Numbered from the stretch's first letter, positions 1 to 11,400 are shown. The stretch: DNA of 64,000 nt from Meconema thalassinum (GCA_946902985.2 OX336388.2:1704783978-1704847977); one strand, 5' to 3'. The notes: generated by a model not told the origin, from the letters alone. Translations and numbers: made by a program.

Positions 1-2
1 AT

Positions 3-1025
3 CAATTTTGTAGAACACCTTATGGGTTAAAGAGTAGTTCAGCAGCTTTAATTAGGGCTTTAAACATCGCATTAGGGGATGACACAGGAGAGTTTGTAAC
101 CATTTACATAGATGATATGGCAATTAGTTCACGCAGTTTTGAGGAGCATCTACGTCATTTAAATATAGTTTTTCAGAAGTTAGATCAGGCAGGGTTCACT
201 TTGAAGCTGTCTAAGTCGTCATTCTGTCAGTCAGAAGTGGCATTTTTAGGTCATAGAGTGTCGAGTAGAGGTGTAACACCAGAAGAAAGTAGGGTTAATA
301 AGATACTTAACGCAGAGGTGCCACAGAATGTTAAACAGTTAAAAACTTACCTGGGAATTTGCAACTTTTTCAGGAGGTTCATTCTTAAATACTCAGGGTT
401 GGTAGAACCATTCAGGGAATTGCTTAAAAGTGGGACTCGGTGGAGATGGGAGTCCAAGCATGATCAGGCTTTTAGAGCGCTGAAGGAAGGTTTTGAGAAA
501 GCTGTAGTGCTGAAATATCCGTTAAAAGATAAGGAATATGTGGTTATGACAGATGCTTCACATATAGGCATTGCTGGAGTATTATGTCAGAAAGATGATG
601 AGGGTAATCTGTGCATTGTATCTTTAGCCTCGCGAGGACAGACAGCAGCAGAGAAAAGATACACGATTACTGAGTTAGAGCTTTTAGGTATCGTTTTCAG
701 TTTAGGGAAATTTAGAATGTATTTAGTAGGGGGGAAATTTGAGATCCACACAGATCACCATGCATTACTGTATATGAGAACTTGTAAACTCAGTTCTAAC
801 AGAGTTAGTAGGTGGATTCTTGCTCTGCAGGAATACGAATTCACAGTAAAATATATTAAAGGTAAAGATAACATTCTTGCAGACATGCTATCGAGGGACA
901 CTAATTTATGTAGGGATTATCCTGTGGTTAAAGCAGAGGATGGTATTTTAATATGTGCATGTGTGGACAGTAGCAACAGGGCATCGTTACAGACACTGAG
1001 AAATATGCTAGGTAGAGCAACGTGA
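3..1025 (+). CDS. Gypsy-type LTR retrotransposon pol, partial: reverse transcriptase C-terminus and RNase H
   Basis: The frame is open from base 3, so the gene starts outside the window. The first residues carry a typical RT stretch ending in YIDDM (bases 105-119), the YxDD catalytic motif. Next come the FLGH motif and the connection region (LKTYLGICNFFRRFI), then an RNase H domain with TDAS, the E of TELELLGIV and the TDHHAL motif, ending in GKDNILADMLSR. This order is standard for Ty3/Gypsy pol, which copies the element RNA and degrades the RNA template. The frame stops at 1023-1025 shortly after RNase H, where an integrase should continue. The integrase zinc finger and DDE core are missing, and only an integrase-like tail follows. 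The copy is therefore probably unable to integrate by itself. The RT and RNase H assignment is secure; the exact Gypsy clade is not. Confidence 0.9.
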   Translation, partial: QFCRTPYGLKSSSAALIRALNIALGDDTGEFVTIYIDDMAISSRSFEEHLRHLNIVFQKLDQAGFTLKLSKSSFCQSEVAFLGHRVSSRGVTPEESRVNKILNAEVPQNVKQLKTYLGICNFFRRFILKYSGLVEPFRELLKSGTRWRWESKHDQAFRALKEGFEKAVVLKYPLKDKEYVVMTDASHIGIAGVLCQKDDEGNLCIVSLASRGQTAAEKRYTITELELLGIVFSLGKFRMYLVGGKFEIHTDHHALLYMRTCKLSSNRVSRWILALQEYEFTVKYIKGKDNILADMLSRDTNLCRDYPVVKAEDGILICACVDSSNRASLQTLRNMLGRAT

Positions 1026-1192
1026 TGACGTTAAATTTAAGGGAGCTACTTGCAAGGTTGGAAGCAGGTGACGCAGAAACATTTATAGTTTCCAAACGTA
1101 TTGGCAAAACAGCATATGTGCTGGAGAATAGTGAGGGAAACAGATTATACGGAACGTATAATATACATAGTCTACGAAGGTATGTGTCATAA
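1025..1192 (+). pseudogene. Integrase C-terminal tail of the same Gypsy element, left after a deletion
   Basis: A 55-codon frame begins with an ATG that overlaps the preceding stop (ATGA) and ends with TAA at 1190-1192. Its middle reads FIVSKRIGKTAYVLEN and its end GTYNIHSLRRY. This matches the style of the C-terminal part of insect Gypsy integrases, where a 'K-RIGK-AY-LE--G---GTYN---L--Y' segment closes the polyprotein. The integrase zinc finger and catalytic core, normally some hundreds of codons, are absent between RNase H and this tail. The simplest reading is an internal deletion with a junction near 1000-1060. I infer the family from motif memory; a profile search of these 55 residues would settle it. 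Confidence 0.6.
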
Positions 1193-1291
1193 AGTGAGTG
1201 TGTTTAGCTGGCGAGCCAGCCTATCAAATGAGTAAGTGTGGTATCTGGTGCGTGGAGGATCTGGTCTTAAGGCAGGCGTATCAGAAGTCAC

Positions 1292-1306
1292 ACAGGGGGG
1301 GTAGTA
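1292..1306 (+). promoter_or_regulatory. Candidate polypurine tract before the 3' LTR
   Basis: A run of seven G (1295-1301) lies about 100 bp after the last pol codon and is followed by TGTAAGTAAATG from 1307. This is where a polypurine tract and LTR start are expected in a Gypsy element. The 5' LTR is outside the window, so the boundary cannot be checked by comparison. Confidence 0.5.
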
Positions 1307-3606
1307 TGTAAGTAAATGAGAGTTTTTAAGGTACAGGGAAATATGACGGGATTGTCGGATGCTGTTGAGCACTAAATTGTCTCGATGCACCAAGGCCATT
1401 TTGGCAGCGCTGATGGGTTCCCATTTATCTCCAAGAGATGGGGGAGCGCTTGTATAGGGCTTGTTAGCTTAAGGCGTCCACGAGATAAAAGATGGGCCAT
1501 CAGAATGCGAGACAGTCCTTCATGAAACTCATACATATCAGCACACGTGATTTCTGTTTACGGCCTCGCCATGTAAGATTTGTAAGTGTGTAATTTAAGA
1601 TAATTTGTACAGAGGTATTATTTGTGTGAGAAGAACTGATCTGTGTTGAGAACTAAGTATTAAGTAGAATATGGTTAACGGGAACTTAACAAGACAGGGC
1701 GATTACGGCACAGAAATATTTGGTGTTATATGTAATGCGCATTTACTGTTTTTTTTTTCAGAAGTCAATATTAATTTAATCTACTTCAAAGAGAGATTAA
1801 GTATTATGGTCACGAGGCGCTGCCACAATAGTGTGATCGTGTGCTCAGTGATAAGTGAGATTAAATTTCACCATAAGGAAGAGACCTCCAGTGAAATTAG
1901 GAAGTTCTATGGTGATATAAATATATCAGAACACCTTCAATGCGTGTGATATGACATCATAAATACATAGTGCTCACACATTAATTATGTCTATTTCTCC
2001 AACATAGAGAAATTTGAGAGGCGGAAATATCCGTGGAACACTATTCAATCTGTAAAACATTGGACTGGTTGCAAAGTGCAATCCATAGTGACAACAAACT
2101 TTGATGCAAAGTGCGTGAAGAAAAAATATGAGTGTATATATCTGTAATTTAGGGTGATTTCATTTATGTAATATGTATTTTGGATGGGGTTTATTAACGT
2201 GTCTGGGATAATCGGATAATGGACCGTCGTCACGGTAAATCATCCGATGATCCGAGGCGAATATGTAACGTGTTTTTCGAGGGGTTTTATGCAACTGGCA
2301 TAAGTCAGTAGGAAGCCATTCTATATTTATTTACGCTGCAAATTGTTCAGCCAAGAGAAGTTTTCATGTTAATTTATTATTATTATTATTAATTTATTTT
2401 AATTATTATTTAGATATTTTCGGAGCATTTTATAAAAATTATAAGCATACAGATAGGTTTTCTATGTCTTAGAAAACGCTATCAAGCAAATTATTACGAA
2501 CGACGATATCATAGAAAATTATCTGATTACGGAATTTTACGGAGTTTTGTCAGTTAGGGTATTTGAGAGACATGACTCACTGGGAATTCAAATGCAAGCT
2601 GATTCCTGTCGAGAAGTATTACGCAAGGTCTAGAAAAGGCGAATTGTCGAAACGGAACTCTCGCGCGCCGAGTGTAATGAGGCAGAGGAGGGGAACTAGC
2701 GGCGTGCTCAACCAATCAGTGAGGACCACGCAAGCTGAAGCCGGCTGAAGAGTGGGGGAGCCGACAGGTGAATATATCGTTCGACGCGCCGTGAGACGAG
2801 GACAATCTGTGAAATACTTGACGAGTATGGGTGCGCGTGCGAGTGGCTCCGATGTTCGGTGGAGTTAAGGACAACCTGTATAGTTCTTGCCGAGTGTGGA
2901 TATACGCGGGAGTCGCTCCGATGTTCCGTGGGACGTGGACAATCTGTGAAATACTGGACGAGTATGCTGTACGCGGGAATCGCTCCGATGTTCCGTGGAT
3001 TGGAGGACTAACTTTTGTATAACTTAACCAGTGCGGTTGTACGAGTGTTTGGGTCCGAGGTACGGACCATAGAATTATCTAATCTACCAGAATATCATCA
3101 AATTTCGACGGAGATGACGACGTCCAGGAGACTGTGGGAAGCACACAGCATCAGCAAGTACGAGGGAAATGCCTTGGCAATTTCCAATGGTAAGCGCAAA
3201 TGACGCAGAAATACGCAATCTCTCATTTTTCTTTGTTTTACATTTCATATTTCAGTAACTTCATAGCTTGGAAATAAGAGTAAAATCAATTTATCAGACT
3301 CCGTTTTCACGTAATTTTCTATCGGTAATATTAAAATCACAACGCTCCAATTTAAATTTTAAACTTATTATGATTATTAATTTTGCTATACTTGTTTTAT
3401 ATAATAAATTCTTTTCTTTTACAATGCAATCTTTGCTTTCAGTAGGTAGCATTAGATATAGACCAATTCCTTCTCCTGATACAATTGTTTGTTGGGTTAA
3501 TGATCAAATCATACCACGATCTGAGTGAATAGATTCTTGAAGGTGTTCTACCAGAGCTAGACGTTGTTAAATACAAATTTAGATTTCAGCATTGCGTTGA
3601 AGTCTT
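1307..3606 (+). mobile_element. Candidate 3' LTR and trailing sequence of the Gypsy element
   Basis: No coding region is recognisable here. Position, directly after a polypurine-like tract, argues for a 3' LTR, but the right edge is uncertain. TTGGCGCCCA at 3607-3616 resembles a primer-binding-site start, and CCAACATGGGGCAC near 3700 resembles another part of the same kind of site. If so, the LTR would be about 2.3 kb and a second internal region would follow. This is weak evidence. The region contains a 68-bp tandem repeat, listed separately. Confidence 0.35.
2801..3006 (+). repeat. 68-bp tandem repeat, three units
   Basis: Units start at 2801, 2870 and 2938. Each begins GACAA(T/C)CTGT and contains TCGCTCCGATGTTC or a close variant, ending in a GTGGA/GTGGG segment. 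Units differ by scattered substitutions, so the array is not brand new. It lies in the candidate LTR. Confidence 0.85.
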
Positions 3607-3712
3607 GGCGCCCATTAAAACAACATAGCTTAGGCAGGGGTAAACAATTACATTTTCTCCCAACAGTGTGGACTAGCGAAACCATTACATTTGTCGCTAC
3701 CAACATGGGGCA

Positions 3713-4297
3713 CTAACTAATAACTGCTTCAATGTCGTCTGTGATATTTATTTCTTGGAGGTCCGCCTTAGTTCCTTCTAGCCAGTTTATTTTGACCTCC
3801 TTTGAGTTGATTACTTTAAATAATCTTTTGGTTAGTCGGTCGCTACCCATTATATTGATATGGCCATATAATTTCAGACGCCTTATGCGCAAGGCATCAG
3901 TGAACCTGTCAGTTAAGGAATAGAGGTCCGCTGTTCTCTTAATCCACATTCCATTCTCTTTCGTAGAAAAATAACATTTCTGGAGAATTTTCCGTTCTTG
4001 CTTTTTGCTTTCTATAGTTTTAGAGTGACCACCAATGATTTCTGAGGCGTGTAAAGCTCACGGCAAAACAACTGTCTTTAGTGTCGTAATTTAGTATTAC
4101 GCGATATGACTCTTTTGTTGTAGTAATTCCACGTTAGTCTTATGGAGTTTGGTAGCTCTTTCTACGTTGGCCCTACTGTCTAGTCCCGATGGTAATATGA
4201 TTTCTTCAAGGTATTTGAAGGAGGATACCAGTGAAATTGTGCCATTTTCCATCTTTAGCGGAGTTTTCGTTTTGTTATTTTGATGTAGATTTTCCAT
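3713..4297 (-). pseudogene. Non-LTR retrotransposon ORF2 C-terminal fragment
   Basis: Two open pieces on the minus strand read in order. The piece at 4297-4097 contains SSFKYLEEIILPSGLD, and the piece at 3949-3713 contains RIRRLKLYGHINIMGSDRLT followed by a W-x-x-x-x-K-DLQEINIT segment. These are conserved landmarks downstream of the reverse transcriptase in many insect non-LTR elements ('FKYLG-I', 'R-L---GH--RM'). The frame is broken between the pieces and the RT core is not present, so this is a dead, 5'-truncated remnant. It resembles the fragments at 4743-4990 and 60430-61330 and probably belongs to the same family. Confidence 0.7.
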
Positions 4298-4323
4298 GTA
4301 CTGTACTGTTTTTTTTTCGTACG

Positions 4324-4366
4324 ATAATAATAATAATAATAATAATTATTATTATTATTATTATTA
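4324..4366. repeat. (TAA)n-(TTA)n palindromic microsatellite
   Basis: Seven or so AAT units run directly into seven or so ATT units, so the tract can fold into a hairpin. No coding meaning. Confidence 0.95.
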
Positions 4367-4640
4367 CCAACAGTGGTAATCAGGCCAAGGTCATGGGACC
4401 AGTCTATCTCTGGACTGGTAGTCAAGTGGGTTCTAATCCCTTCGTCCTTGTAAGGTTTTCCGCGGTTCCCTGGACGGTACCTTATAATAGGCCGCTTCCA
4501 ACTTCTTACCTAATATCATTCATCTTTATTCATTTCTTATCTCTGGTGAGGGTAGCGTCAGGTATGACATCCAAAAATAAAATTCATCCACTATATGGAA
4601 ACTCTTCTCACCTCATGCCCGATCCCGTAGAAACGGGAAT
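4367..4640 (+). mobile_element. tRNA-headed SINE, family with 'GGTTTTCCGTGGTT' body
   Basis: A degenerate tRNA-like head (GGCCAAGGTCATGGGACC and a box-B-like GTGGGTTCTAATCCC) is followed by the body GTAAGGTTTTCCGCGGTTCCC and GACGGTACCTTATAATAGGCC. The same head and body order recurs at 30181-30470 and inverted at 59345-59565. Confidence 0.7.
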
Positions 4641-4742
4641 AATACGGTACAGAAAATACATTACGTATTATGATTATTATTCTTCTTTCCGATAAGGTCT
4701 GCTATGGACCACGCGCCAATTTCAATTCTTCACTCTTTGCTG

Positions 4743-4990
4743 TTATCTCTTCCGTTCTTCCCAATATTTCTTCATGCTTAGACTATGCTGCTTCCTTCTG
4801 TCCTCAGACCACTTAACCCCAGGTTTCCTTTCCACTCTTTCCTGGAATCCTTGCATACTTAACACCTTATCTCTGTCCACAGTGTCTTCTTCTCTTATAT
4901 GATTTCTTTCTAAATCTTTCTTTACCTCTAGTCGTTGACCTTTTCTCCCAAAGGTACTCGAATATCCTTTTTGTTAATCTGGTTTTGATT
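4743..4990 (-). pseudogene. Non-LTR retrotransposon ORF2 extreme C-terminus
   Basis: The minus strand is open from about 4990 down to a stop at 4743-4745. It reads a charged segment ending GVKWSEDRRKQHS, then LSMKKYWEERKR and stop. A very similar ending (KTWSEDRKKRHSEKMKGFWE) occurs in the minus-strand element at 60430-60620. In protein order this piece should lie downstream of the fragment at 3713-4297, but here it lies upstream on the minus strand. The two are therefore separate insertions or were rearranged. No start, no RT core and no function are expected. Confidence 0.65.
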
Positions 4991-5337
4991 ATTATCAGAC
5001 TGCTATTATTCAATCAGTTAATGAATCAATCAAACTATAATTATATCAATCAAAAGGCAGGTGACGAGAAGGTATTAACATAGCGCACCATATGTCTGTC
5101 CCCCACTCTGTCCAGTGTTACAAGGTGACGTGCCCTAATTACAAGTAGCTCGTAAACCAGCATGGACGGGATTGCTCTGCCTATTGATCCGCTATCGGAA
5201 CAATTCTCTGGAGACTCGGAAACAGATCACACCAGTTAAGGCAATAAACGATTAGCAACATTTTGTATTCAAAAAATAAACAGTCGCATACATTCGTAAC
5301 CAATGTGTAGCTGATTTAGTAAAAGTCAATTAGATCT
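4991..5337. other. No recognised feature
   Basis: AT-rich sequence without a frame of interest. I see no repeat shared with the rest of the window. Confidence 0.6.
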
Positions 5338-5727
5338 GGTTGGTTGGTTCCTCAGCTTAGGGGCTGTGACTGCGCGGTCATGTAGCCCCGTGTACTTTGG
5401 GTGTGTGTAGAATCTGTCTGATAACCGGGTTCGATTCCCGGCCAAGCCGAGGGGATTTTAACCTCCTATAATTATTTCCCCTGGCTTAGTGACTGGGATC
5501 TTTTTACATAAACGAAATAAAAAATAAAGTAGCCTAAATAGAACAAGAAAGAAAAAGTTTAAAAAAGAAGATATGATAAAAAAAATCATAGACACTAATA
5601 AATTATAGTTGCACAGACTACAACTGGCACAACAGAAACATAAATTATCAGACAAATTCAACACACACTCAAGTATACGGGGCTATATGACCACGATGTT
5701 CCAGGCCCCTAAACCGAATTAGCAACA
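5338..5727. mobile_element. Inverted pair of SINE-tail sequences with a short intervening segment
   Basis: The left part (5338-5427, plus orientation) carries GGTTGGTTCCTCAGCTTAGG, then CGGTCATGTAGCCCCGTG and GATAACC. The right part (about 5645-5727) carries the same block inverted (TATACGGGGCTATATGACCA, then GGCCCCTAAACCGAATTAG). This block is the tail of the 0.5-kb SINE at 17254-17762 and 25932-26444. A box-B-like GGGTTCGATTCCCGG follows the left copy. Confidence 0.7.
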
Positions 5728-6254
5728 ATATCAAAAACCATGAATTCCTCTACGAATATTCTAAACGCTCTATTTCGTGTAGCTTTCCGCACAGAGGATC
5801 CATGTTTGATTACGAGCTATGCTATGGAGGATATTAATCTTAACTAGAAGACCCGTGCTTGAACAATCCTATAGCATATCTTTCCATACACTTGCTGTTC
5901 GCATGCCTTTATACTAATGACCAGACGACTTTCATTTTTGTAACATCTGTAATTGAGGTTCGCCTCCGACTCGTTATTTGAACCATCGTTTTGTGATCAC
6001 ACACAACTTCTAAGAACGAATGCTGAAACTAAATACCAGCCAGCACTTTCAAGTTGCAGTGGGGCAGGCCAACTGGCTCCTGAGCGCATGCGTGTTTCAA
6101 GAACACTTGACTCACTCCTCCCTTTAGAAGAATGACCTTGGTGAAATAAATATTCGCAATTATTTTAATACACAGATGACAGAATCAAGCAAGTTGGGGT
6201 TCAATGGATAATCGTAACGTGCATAGTGTCTCAAACCAACAAACGTCGTCGTAG
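5728..6254. other. No recognised gene
   Basis: Unique-looking sequence. Its last 85 bp (from about 6171) recur in diverged form at 6718-6790, part of a local duplication. Confidence 0.55.
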
Positions 6255-6575
6255 CACTATTACCTGTCAATACATTCGAGTTTTAAAAGGAAAGAAGCTT
6301 GTAGTTTTACGTGACCGTTATTCTCACGATCATGAGCCACGAAACCTCAATTTTTACGTCGACTCCGAACTTCAGGATCTGATATTTTACTTCGAAAATC
6401 TCACAACATTAACCAAGAATTGTTATTGCTTATTTTAGGGGCTGCGACATCGTGGTCATACAGCCCCGTGTATTTGGGTGTGTGTGGAATTTGTGCGATA
6501 ACCTTAACCGAGAATCGAACTCTTGGTGAGAGGCACGCAATTTAACCACTGCCCCTTCACGCCCCCATCCCATTT
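6255..6575 (-). mobile_element. tRNA-headed SINE (family B) interrupted by a SINE-tail insertion
   Basis: On the minus strand a tRNA-like head (GGGGGCGTG near 6570, box-B-like GAGTTCGATTCTCGG near 6510) is separated from its body (TTTTCGAAGTAAAATATCAG, CACGTAAAA-like and ATCGTGAGAATAACGG) by about 95 bp containing the block TTAGGGGCTGCGACATCG to GATAACC. The repeated TTAACC(A/G)AGAAT on both sides of the inserted block looks like a target-site duplication. The full family B copies at 16117 and 18219 show the uninterrupted order. Confidence 0.75.
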
Positions 6576-6594
6576 CAGTTTATCTTAATCCTCA

Positions 6595-7040
6595 GATGAC
6601 ACAATCAAGTAAGTGGGTACTTCTTGGAGCTAGCTGTTCTAAGCAGGTTTCTAGGATGTAATATTCTCTCTTTGCAATAGGTCTCGGTGGCCTACTTCCG
6701 AATCATACTCCCAAATGTGGATAATGCGTAGCGTGCATTTTGTTTCAAGCCAACAAACGTTGTTGTAGCACAATTACTTGTCAAGTTATTTCTGATTTAG
6801 TAAAAGGTGAAATTTCTTCCCAATTATTTTAGTATATGGCAATTGGAATGGTATGCACTCGACCTCGTGAGGACAACTGAGAAGAGAGGTGGGTTCGAAT
6901 CTCTCGTTCGGCGATCCTATACATAGTTTCGTTTCTCTTTGCAATATGTCTCGGTGGCCACTTCCGAATCATACTCCCAAATGTGGGTACTTCTTGGAGC
7001 TAGCTGTTCTACGCAGGTTTCTAAGATGTAATATTCTCAT
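6595..7040. repeat. Local direct duplication of about 100 bp plus SINE debris
   Basis: GGGTACTTCTTGGAGCTAGC with the following AGGTTTCTA(G/A)GATGTAATATTCT occurs at about 6615-6672 and again at 6985-7040. TCTCGGTGGCC with ACTTCCGAATCATACTCCCA occurs at 6682-6715 and 6945-6980. Between them, 6845-6925 resembles the middle of a family D SINE (CTCGTGAGGACAACTGAGAA and GGTGGGTTCGAATC). Confidence 0.75.
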
Positions 7041-9425
7041 TTTTGGAGCAACGGAAGAGCTGTTATAAATAGCTTGAATAGAAATCTATTACGAAGTGTT
7101 GAAAATATGGGCGTAACTGAAATTTAAAATTAGAAACTTATTTCTTTGTTTCGTTAAATCTAAGAATCAATGTGTTCTGTTCAAGTCAAAATTTGACTGA
7201 CCTCTGTAAGTCATCTTCATCTTGAACGTAGCGTAACAGAGCTCTTAATTTGTCAAATTTAAAACTCGAAGGTATGTTAAAACATTAATATAATATTCCA
7301 TGAGTTAGTAATTCGGTTTTAAATAATCTTGCTTGTAATTTGAAGCCGTTCCGCATTAGGAATAGAACTTCAGGCGTCTATGGAAAATTTGGTTAGGTAG
7401 GGAAGCAGCTTTACATTCGTTGCGGCCTCTAGGGACCATATTAAGCAGTGTTAAAACAACTAAATAATACATACAAAATCTTTCTTTTAAATGTGTGAGT
7501 CGTCAACTTTATATCCCTGCAGGGCCTCGAGTTCCATTTCAACACATTACATTCTGGTCAGCAGCATTTTATTACAGCATTCCCCTGAGGCCATGGCTCT
7601 GCGTTAGCCGATGCAACCATGTTACTGTTATTAGTGGCTGCCTTGGCAGAATGCGTCCCCTCGGCGTGGCGCTTCATCAGGCGCTGGGCGCCAACTGCCG
7701 TAAATATTAATAATAGCAGACTGGAACCCACAGAGTACCGACCAGTAATTGCTGCTCAACACTACGTGACGGAGCGGTGGGTCTAAGAAACGCATTTGAT
7801 CAACACTAACAAGAAATTGTATCACTGTACGACAAAACATCACTAATTTAGAACTGAGGATGTTCTGGAGCTCGCTGGTTTAACATTTTAATTAAACAAC
7901 TCAAATCTTAGTAAACAAGAAGTGCTCAGTAGAAGTAATTCACATACTCTTTTTATTGTAAAATGCGTGTTTGAAAAAGTCCATTAAATCAGGGCTACTC
8001 TTGATATAGGCCTACAATGACAAAATTCCGTTCTTCTCTTATGCTTACATGTTGGTTTTAAACCTTAAAACCACTAAGGGTTTGCATATGACCTTCGAGA
8101 TTAGTAATACTAATAAGTACAGTAATTTATACAAATTTTGGTCCAAGTGGTACAGTCAATAATTGTCTGGACTGTGGGTTTTTAAAATAGTTATTACAAG
8201 GTACTTGGGCATGCTCGACCAAAACGTCCACATCCTTCAATACAAGTAGCCTATTGTCGTAGGACGCGATGTAGGGTGGATGTGGAAGTGTATGGGTATA
8301 TAAATCTTGCCGTTACGGTACGAAAAACCCAGTCCACGAAATTATTGACTATAGTCTATGTCTCATAGCGTTAGTTCCTGCATGCTAACTAATTATCTTT
8401 TATAGCGAACATTCTTATCCGATCCTCCACCTCTTACTTTGAAATCGTAATAAACTGAGTCTAACCATCGTATCTTACGTGCATACCTGTGCATCTACTC
8501 TTCACAGATAATGGTTTCATAGGTAACCTCTCTTCATCCACGCACATCGTATGGCACCACTCTGTAAGTCGATTCATCAGCTTCCTCAAACGTGGTGGTA
8601 GTGGGAGTAATTGTTCTTTCATCCAACGGGCTGATCTCCAATTTGGCCTTCATTTCTTCATTATGGATACCCTTCTTCCAATGCTCCCACTTGTTTGTAC
8701 CAGTAATCAATCTTTCCATTTACGTGCACTGTAACTCCAGCTTATGAATAACCAATCTACTGGCATTTATGATGATGAGAATAATTGTTTGTTTTAAGGG
8801 GTCTAACATCTAGGGTATCGGCCTCTAAAGGCATTAAATGGAATAAGCAGGTCTTGTGGGGAAATCAATACTGGTTTTTGAGAAAGAATCGGAAGGTATT
8901 TCATAAAATAGAGCAGAAAAACAGTGTTACTGGCATCTGACAGGAGGTTACCTTCGACGAATTGACCAGAGACAAAATAGTTTTACTAAGTGCACAGAGT
9001 TGTACCTTGAATTGCCAGCTTGGTAACCAGCAGCATTATTGCCCGTCTGACAAAGCCTGTCTATAGAAATGAACATGTTATTTCATGATCCAGCGTATGC
9101 TTGGAGTAAAGGGACCAGTTCCTCCATTCTGTCATCTATCCGTGCACTGATCATGCGCAATGTTGTTTAACTTAGGGCGTTTCACAGGATTCGACTTTTC
9201 AACATGGCTTCCCCGTTGGTCACAGTAAACATGAACTTGTAAATAAAAATAATAAAATATTGGATGTTAAGCAGCGCATTTGCACCAGGGAGAAAATTTT
9301 GAATAACTGTCAAAGGTACTCGTGTTTTCTCCAGCACTTGTTTATTTTTTAAACCTCTGGATTATTTATTTAGCGTATGGCTACTGAAGAGCAACTAATA
9401 TACATAGTTTACAAATACTAAAAAT
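7041..9425. other. No recognised gene
   Basis: Only short chance frames of 60-80 codons, overlapping on both strands without recognisable motifs. Near 8785-8850 there is a TTGTTTTAAGGGG block that recurs at 18020-18075 and 63375-63410, and inverted at 55484-55532. It is probably another SINE tail. Confidence 0.55.
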
Positions 9426-10029
9426 CTACAAGTTACTGTCTAAGTTTTTATTCCATTGAAGGGCAGAAGCCGTCACTTCAAAGAAATCTTCTGGACTTCC
9501 AGAATAAGCTCGTCTGCTGCAGCATGTTAGAATGTGTTTGATGGTCTGATGTTCACTGCCACAGTCACATTGGGAAGATGCCGCCAATCCCCATCGGTGG
9601 AGGTTCTCTGCACAAATGCCATGGCCTGTACGGAGCCTGTTAAGTGTCTTCCAAACACGTCGCGGTAGTTCCATGCCAAGTGGCTGTGTACCTGGTCTAA
9701 CGAGAGCCTGGTAGTCCTCATGTGCAGCATTAGTCCACATTCCTGACCATTTCCTGTTCATGTTGAAATTCATTGCTTGCAACGATTCTGCCAGTATGAT
9801 GGGTGGCCGTCTGGATTTTAATCGGCTTTTTCTAAGTACAGGTACATCAGAGTGGATTGGAAGCTGAGGATTGATAATTAATGTTATATTCATTTAGGAG
9901 GGCGTTCTGTCTCCGCAGATTTGGTGGCGCTATGTGACTTAGAGGCGGTACCCAGTGAAGACGAGTATAAGTTATGCACCCTGTTATTGTTCTCATTGCC
10001 ACATTTAGCTGGGCATCGATTTTACCCAC
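9426..10029 (-). pseudogene. C-terminal part of the Jockey-type ORF2
   Basis: Two overlapping minus-strand frames: 10029-9847 (KIDAQLNVAMRTITGCI, LRRQNALL) and 9893-9426 (PRRVWKTLNRLRTGHGICAE, then CDCGSEHQTIKHIL and RAYSGSPEDFF). They belong to one ancestral frame separated by a small indel. The Cys/His cluster is the terminal nucleic-acid-binding motif of this type of element. The last codons end near 9426, giving the 3' boundary of coding sequence. Confidence 0.8.
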
Positions 10030-10800
10030 ATGTGGGCGGTTTAGCCATACTGAAGCACAGTATTCAGCAGTAGAGTAGACGAGTCCTAAGGAAGAACATC
10101 GTAGTGTTGTAGCTGTTGCAAACTATGAGGTTCCGCACAACTTCTGTATGATGTTATTTCGCGATCTCAGCTTTGCTGCGGTGTTTTCTATATGACTTAT
10201 GTATGATAAAAGTTCTATCCAGAGTCACGCCCAAATATTTCGGAAAAACTTGATGATGAAGAGCCTGGCCATTTTAGTTGACATTTAACTTTGCATCAGC
10301 CATTCTATTATTAAGATGAAAGCAGCTAACTTCAGTCTTCGTTGGGCTTGGTGTTAATCTCCACGTTTTAAAGTACCGTATTCATGCATTGTCGTTAAAT
10401 CAGCAGAAAGTACCGCTTCTCCAGCTTCAAGACTTTTATGTTGAGTGACCAAAGCCAGATCATCTGCATAAATGAATTTCCTTGCTACTGTTACACGGAG
10501 GTCAGAAGTATATAAGTTTCCTCTGCCTGCTTTAATGATTACAGATGACCACTCGAAAGTATCTCTCAGATAGCATGCTATTTACAAGTCTAATCATGGT
10601 TTGGCAGGGTATAATATTTACTAATTTGTATAGGACTCCCTCTTTCCACACCGTATCATAGGATAGGCAGCTGTAAGATCAACAAAGGCCGCGGAAGTTT
10701 TAAAGCGTTGTTCATTCATCATTCATTTCCGTGTCCGGTCAACATTTCCAAAAAATTGCAGCTGCGATGACCTTGTTGCTTCCTCTAAAACATCTTCCAT

Positions 10801-11318
10801 TGTGTATGGGTTGTCCAGGAGGGGGCAACTGCTGAGGAAAATGTTAACTGGAAAAATTGACTGCCAAGAATTATTTCAATTCATTACTTTTCGTGTACCA
10901 CAAGTAAGATCTCGACAGCAAGCACTCTTTCACATCCCAAGATCTAAAACTGTTCACCATTCTAATTCGCCTTTAGTTAAAATATTATCATTTTAAAATT
11001 CAATTGATGTTCAAGTAGATTTATTCGCTGCCGCTAACTTATTCAATAAACAAGTAAAAGCAGCTGTTCCTTGAATACTGGATACTCTTTTCTCCTTTAT
11101 TTTTGTATATTCTTTTTTCTACTTCGTACAGTTTTGTTTTCATTTTATGGTTTATATTTTCACGATCTCCTTTGTAGTATTTATCTTCTGTTCTTCATTT
11201 GTGTAATTTGTGTAATCTGTTTTCTCTATTTTTCACTGATACATGTTGTTGTTTAATCAGATAATGTCAAGAAGGAATGTATTTGGGCTGGTGCCTGTGT
11301 TCCTTCATATTGCTCAAA

Positions 11319-11361
<43 letters not shown>

Positions 11362-11400
11362 GTAGGTGGCTTGGGTCTTGTTCAGCTCCACATTCACAAG
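10801..11400 (+). mobile_element. 5'-truncated non-LTR element on the plus strand, inserted in the Jockey-type element
   Basis: The plus strand at 10855-10996 reads a tail with RVPQVRSRQQALFHIPRSKT and NSPLVKIL, a C-terminal signature seen in other insect non-LTR ORF2 proteins. An AT-rich 3' UTR and an (AAAT)n tail follow at 11316-11359. It splits the minus-strand RT. The short segment 11360-11440 on the minus strand reads TSCECGAEQDPSHLL, a Cys-rich end unlike the host element's own. The junction is therefore more complex than a single insertion. Confidence 0.65.
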
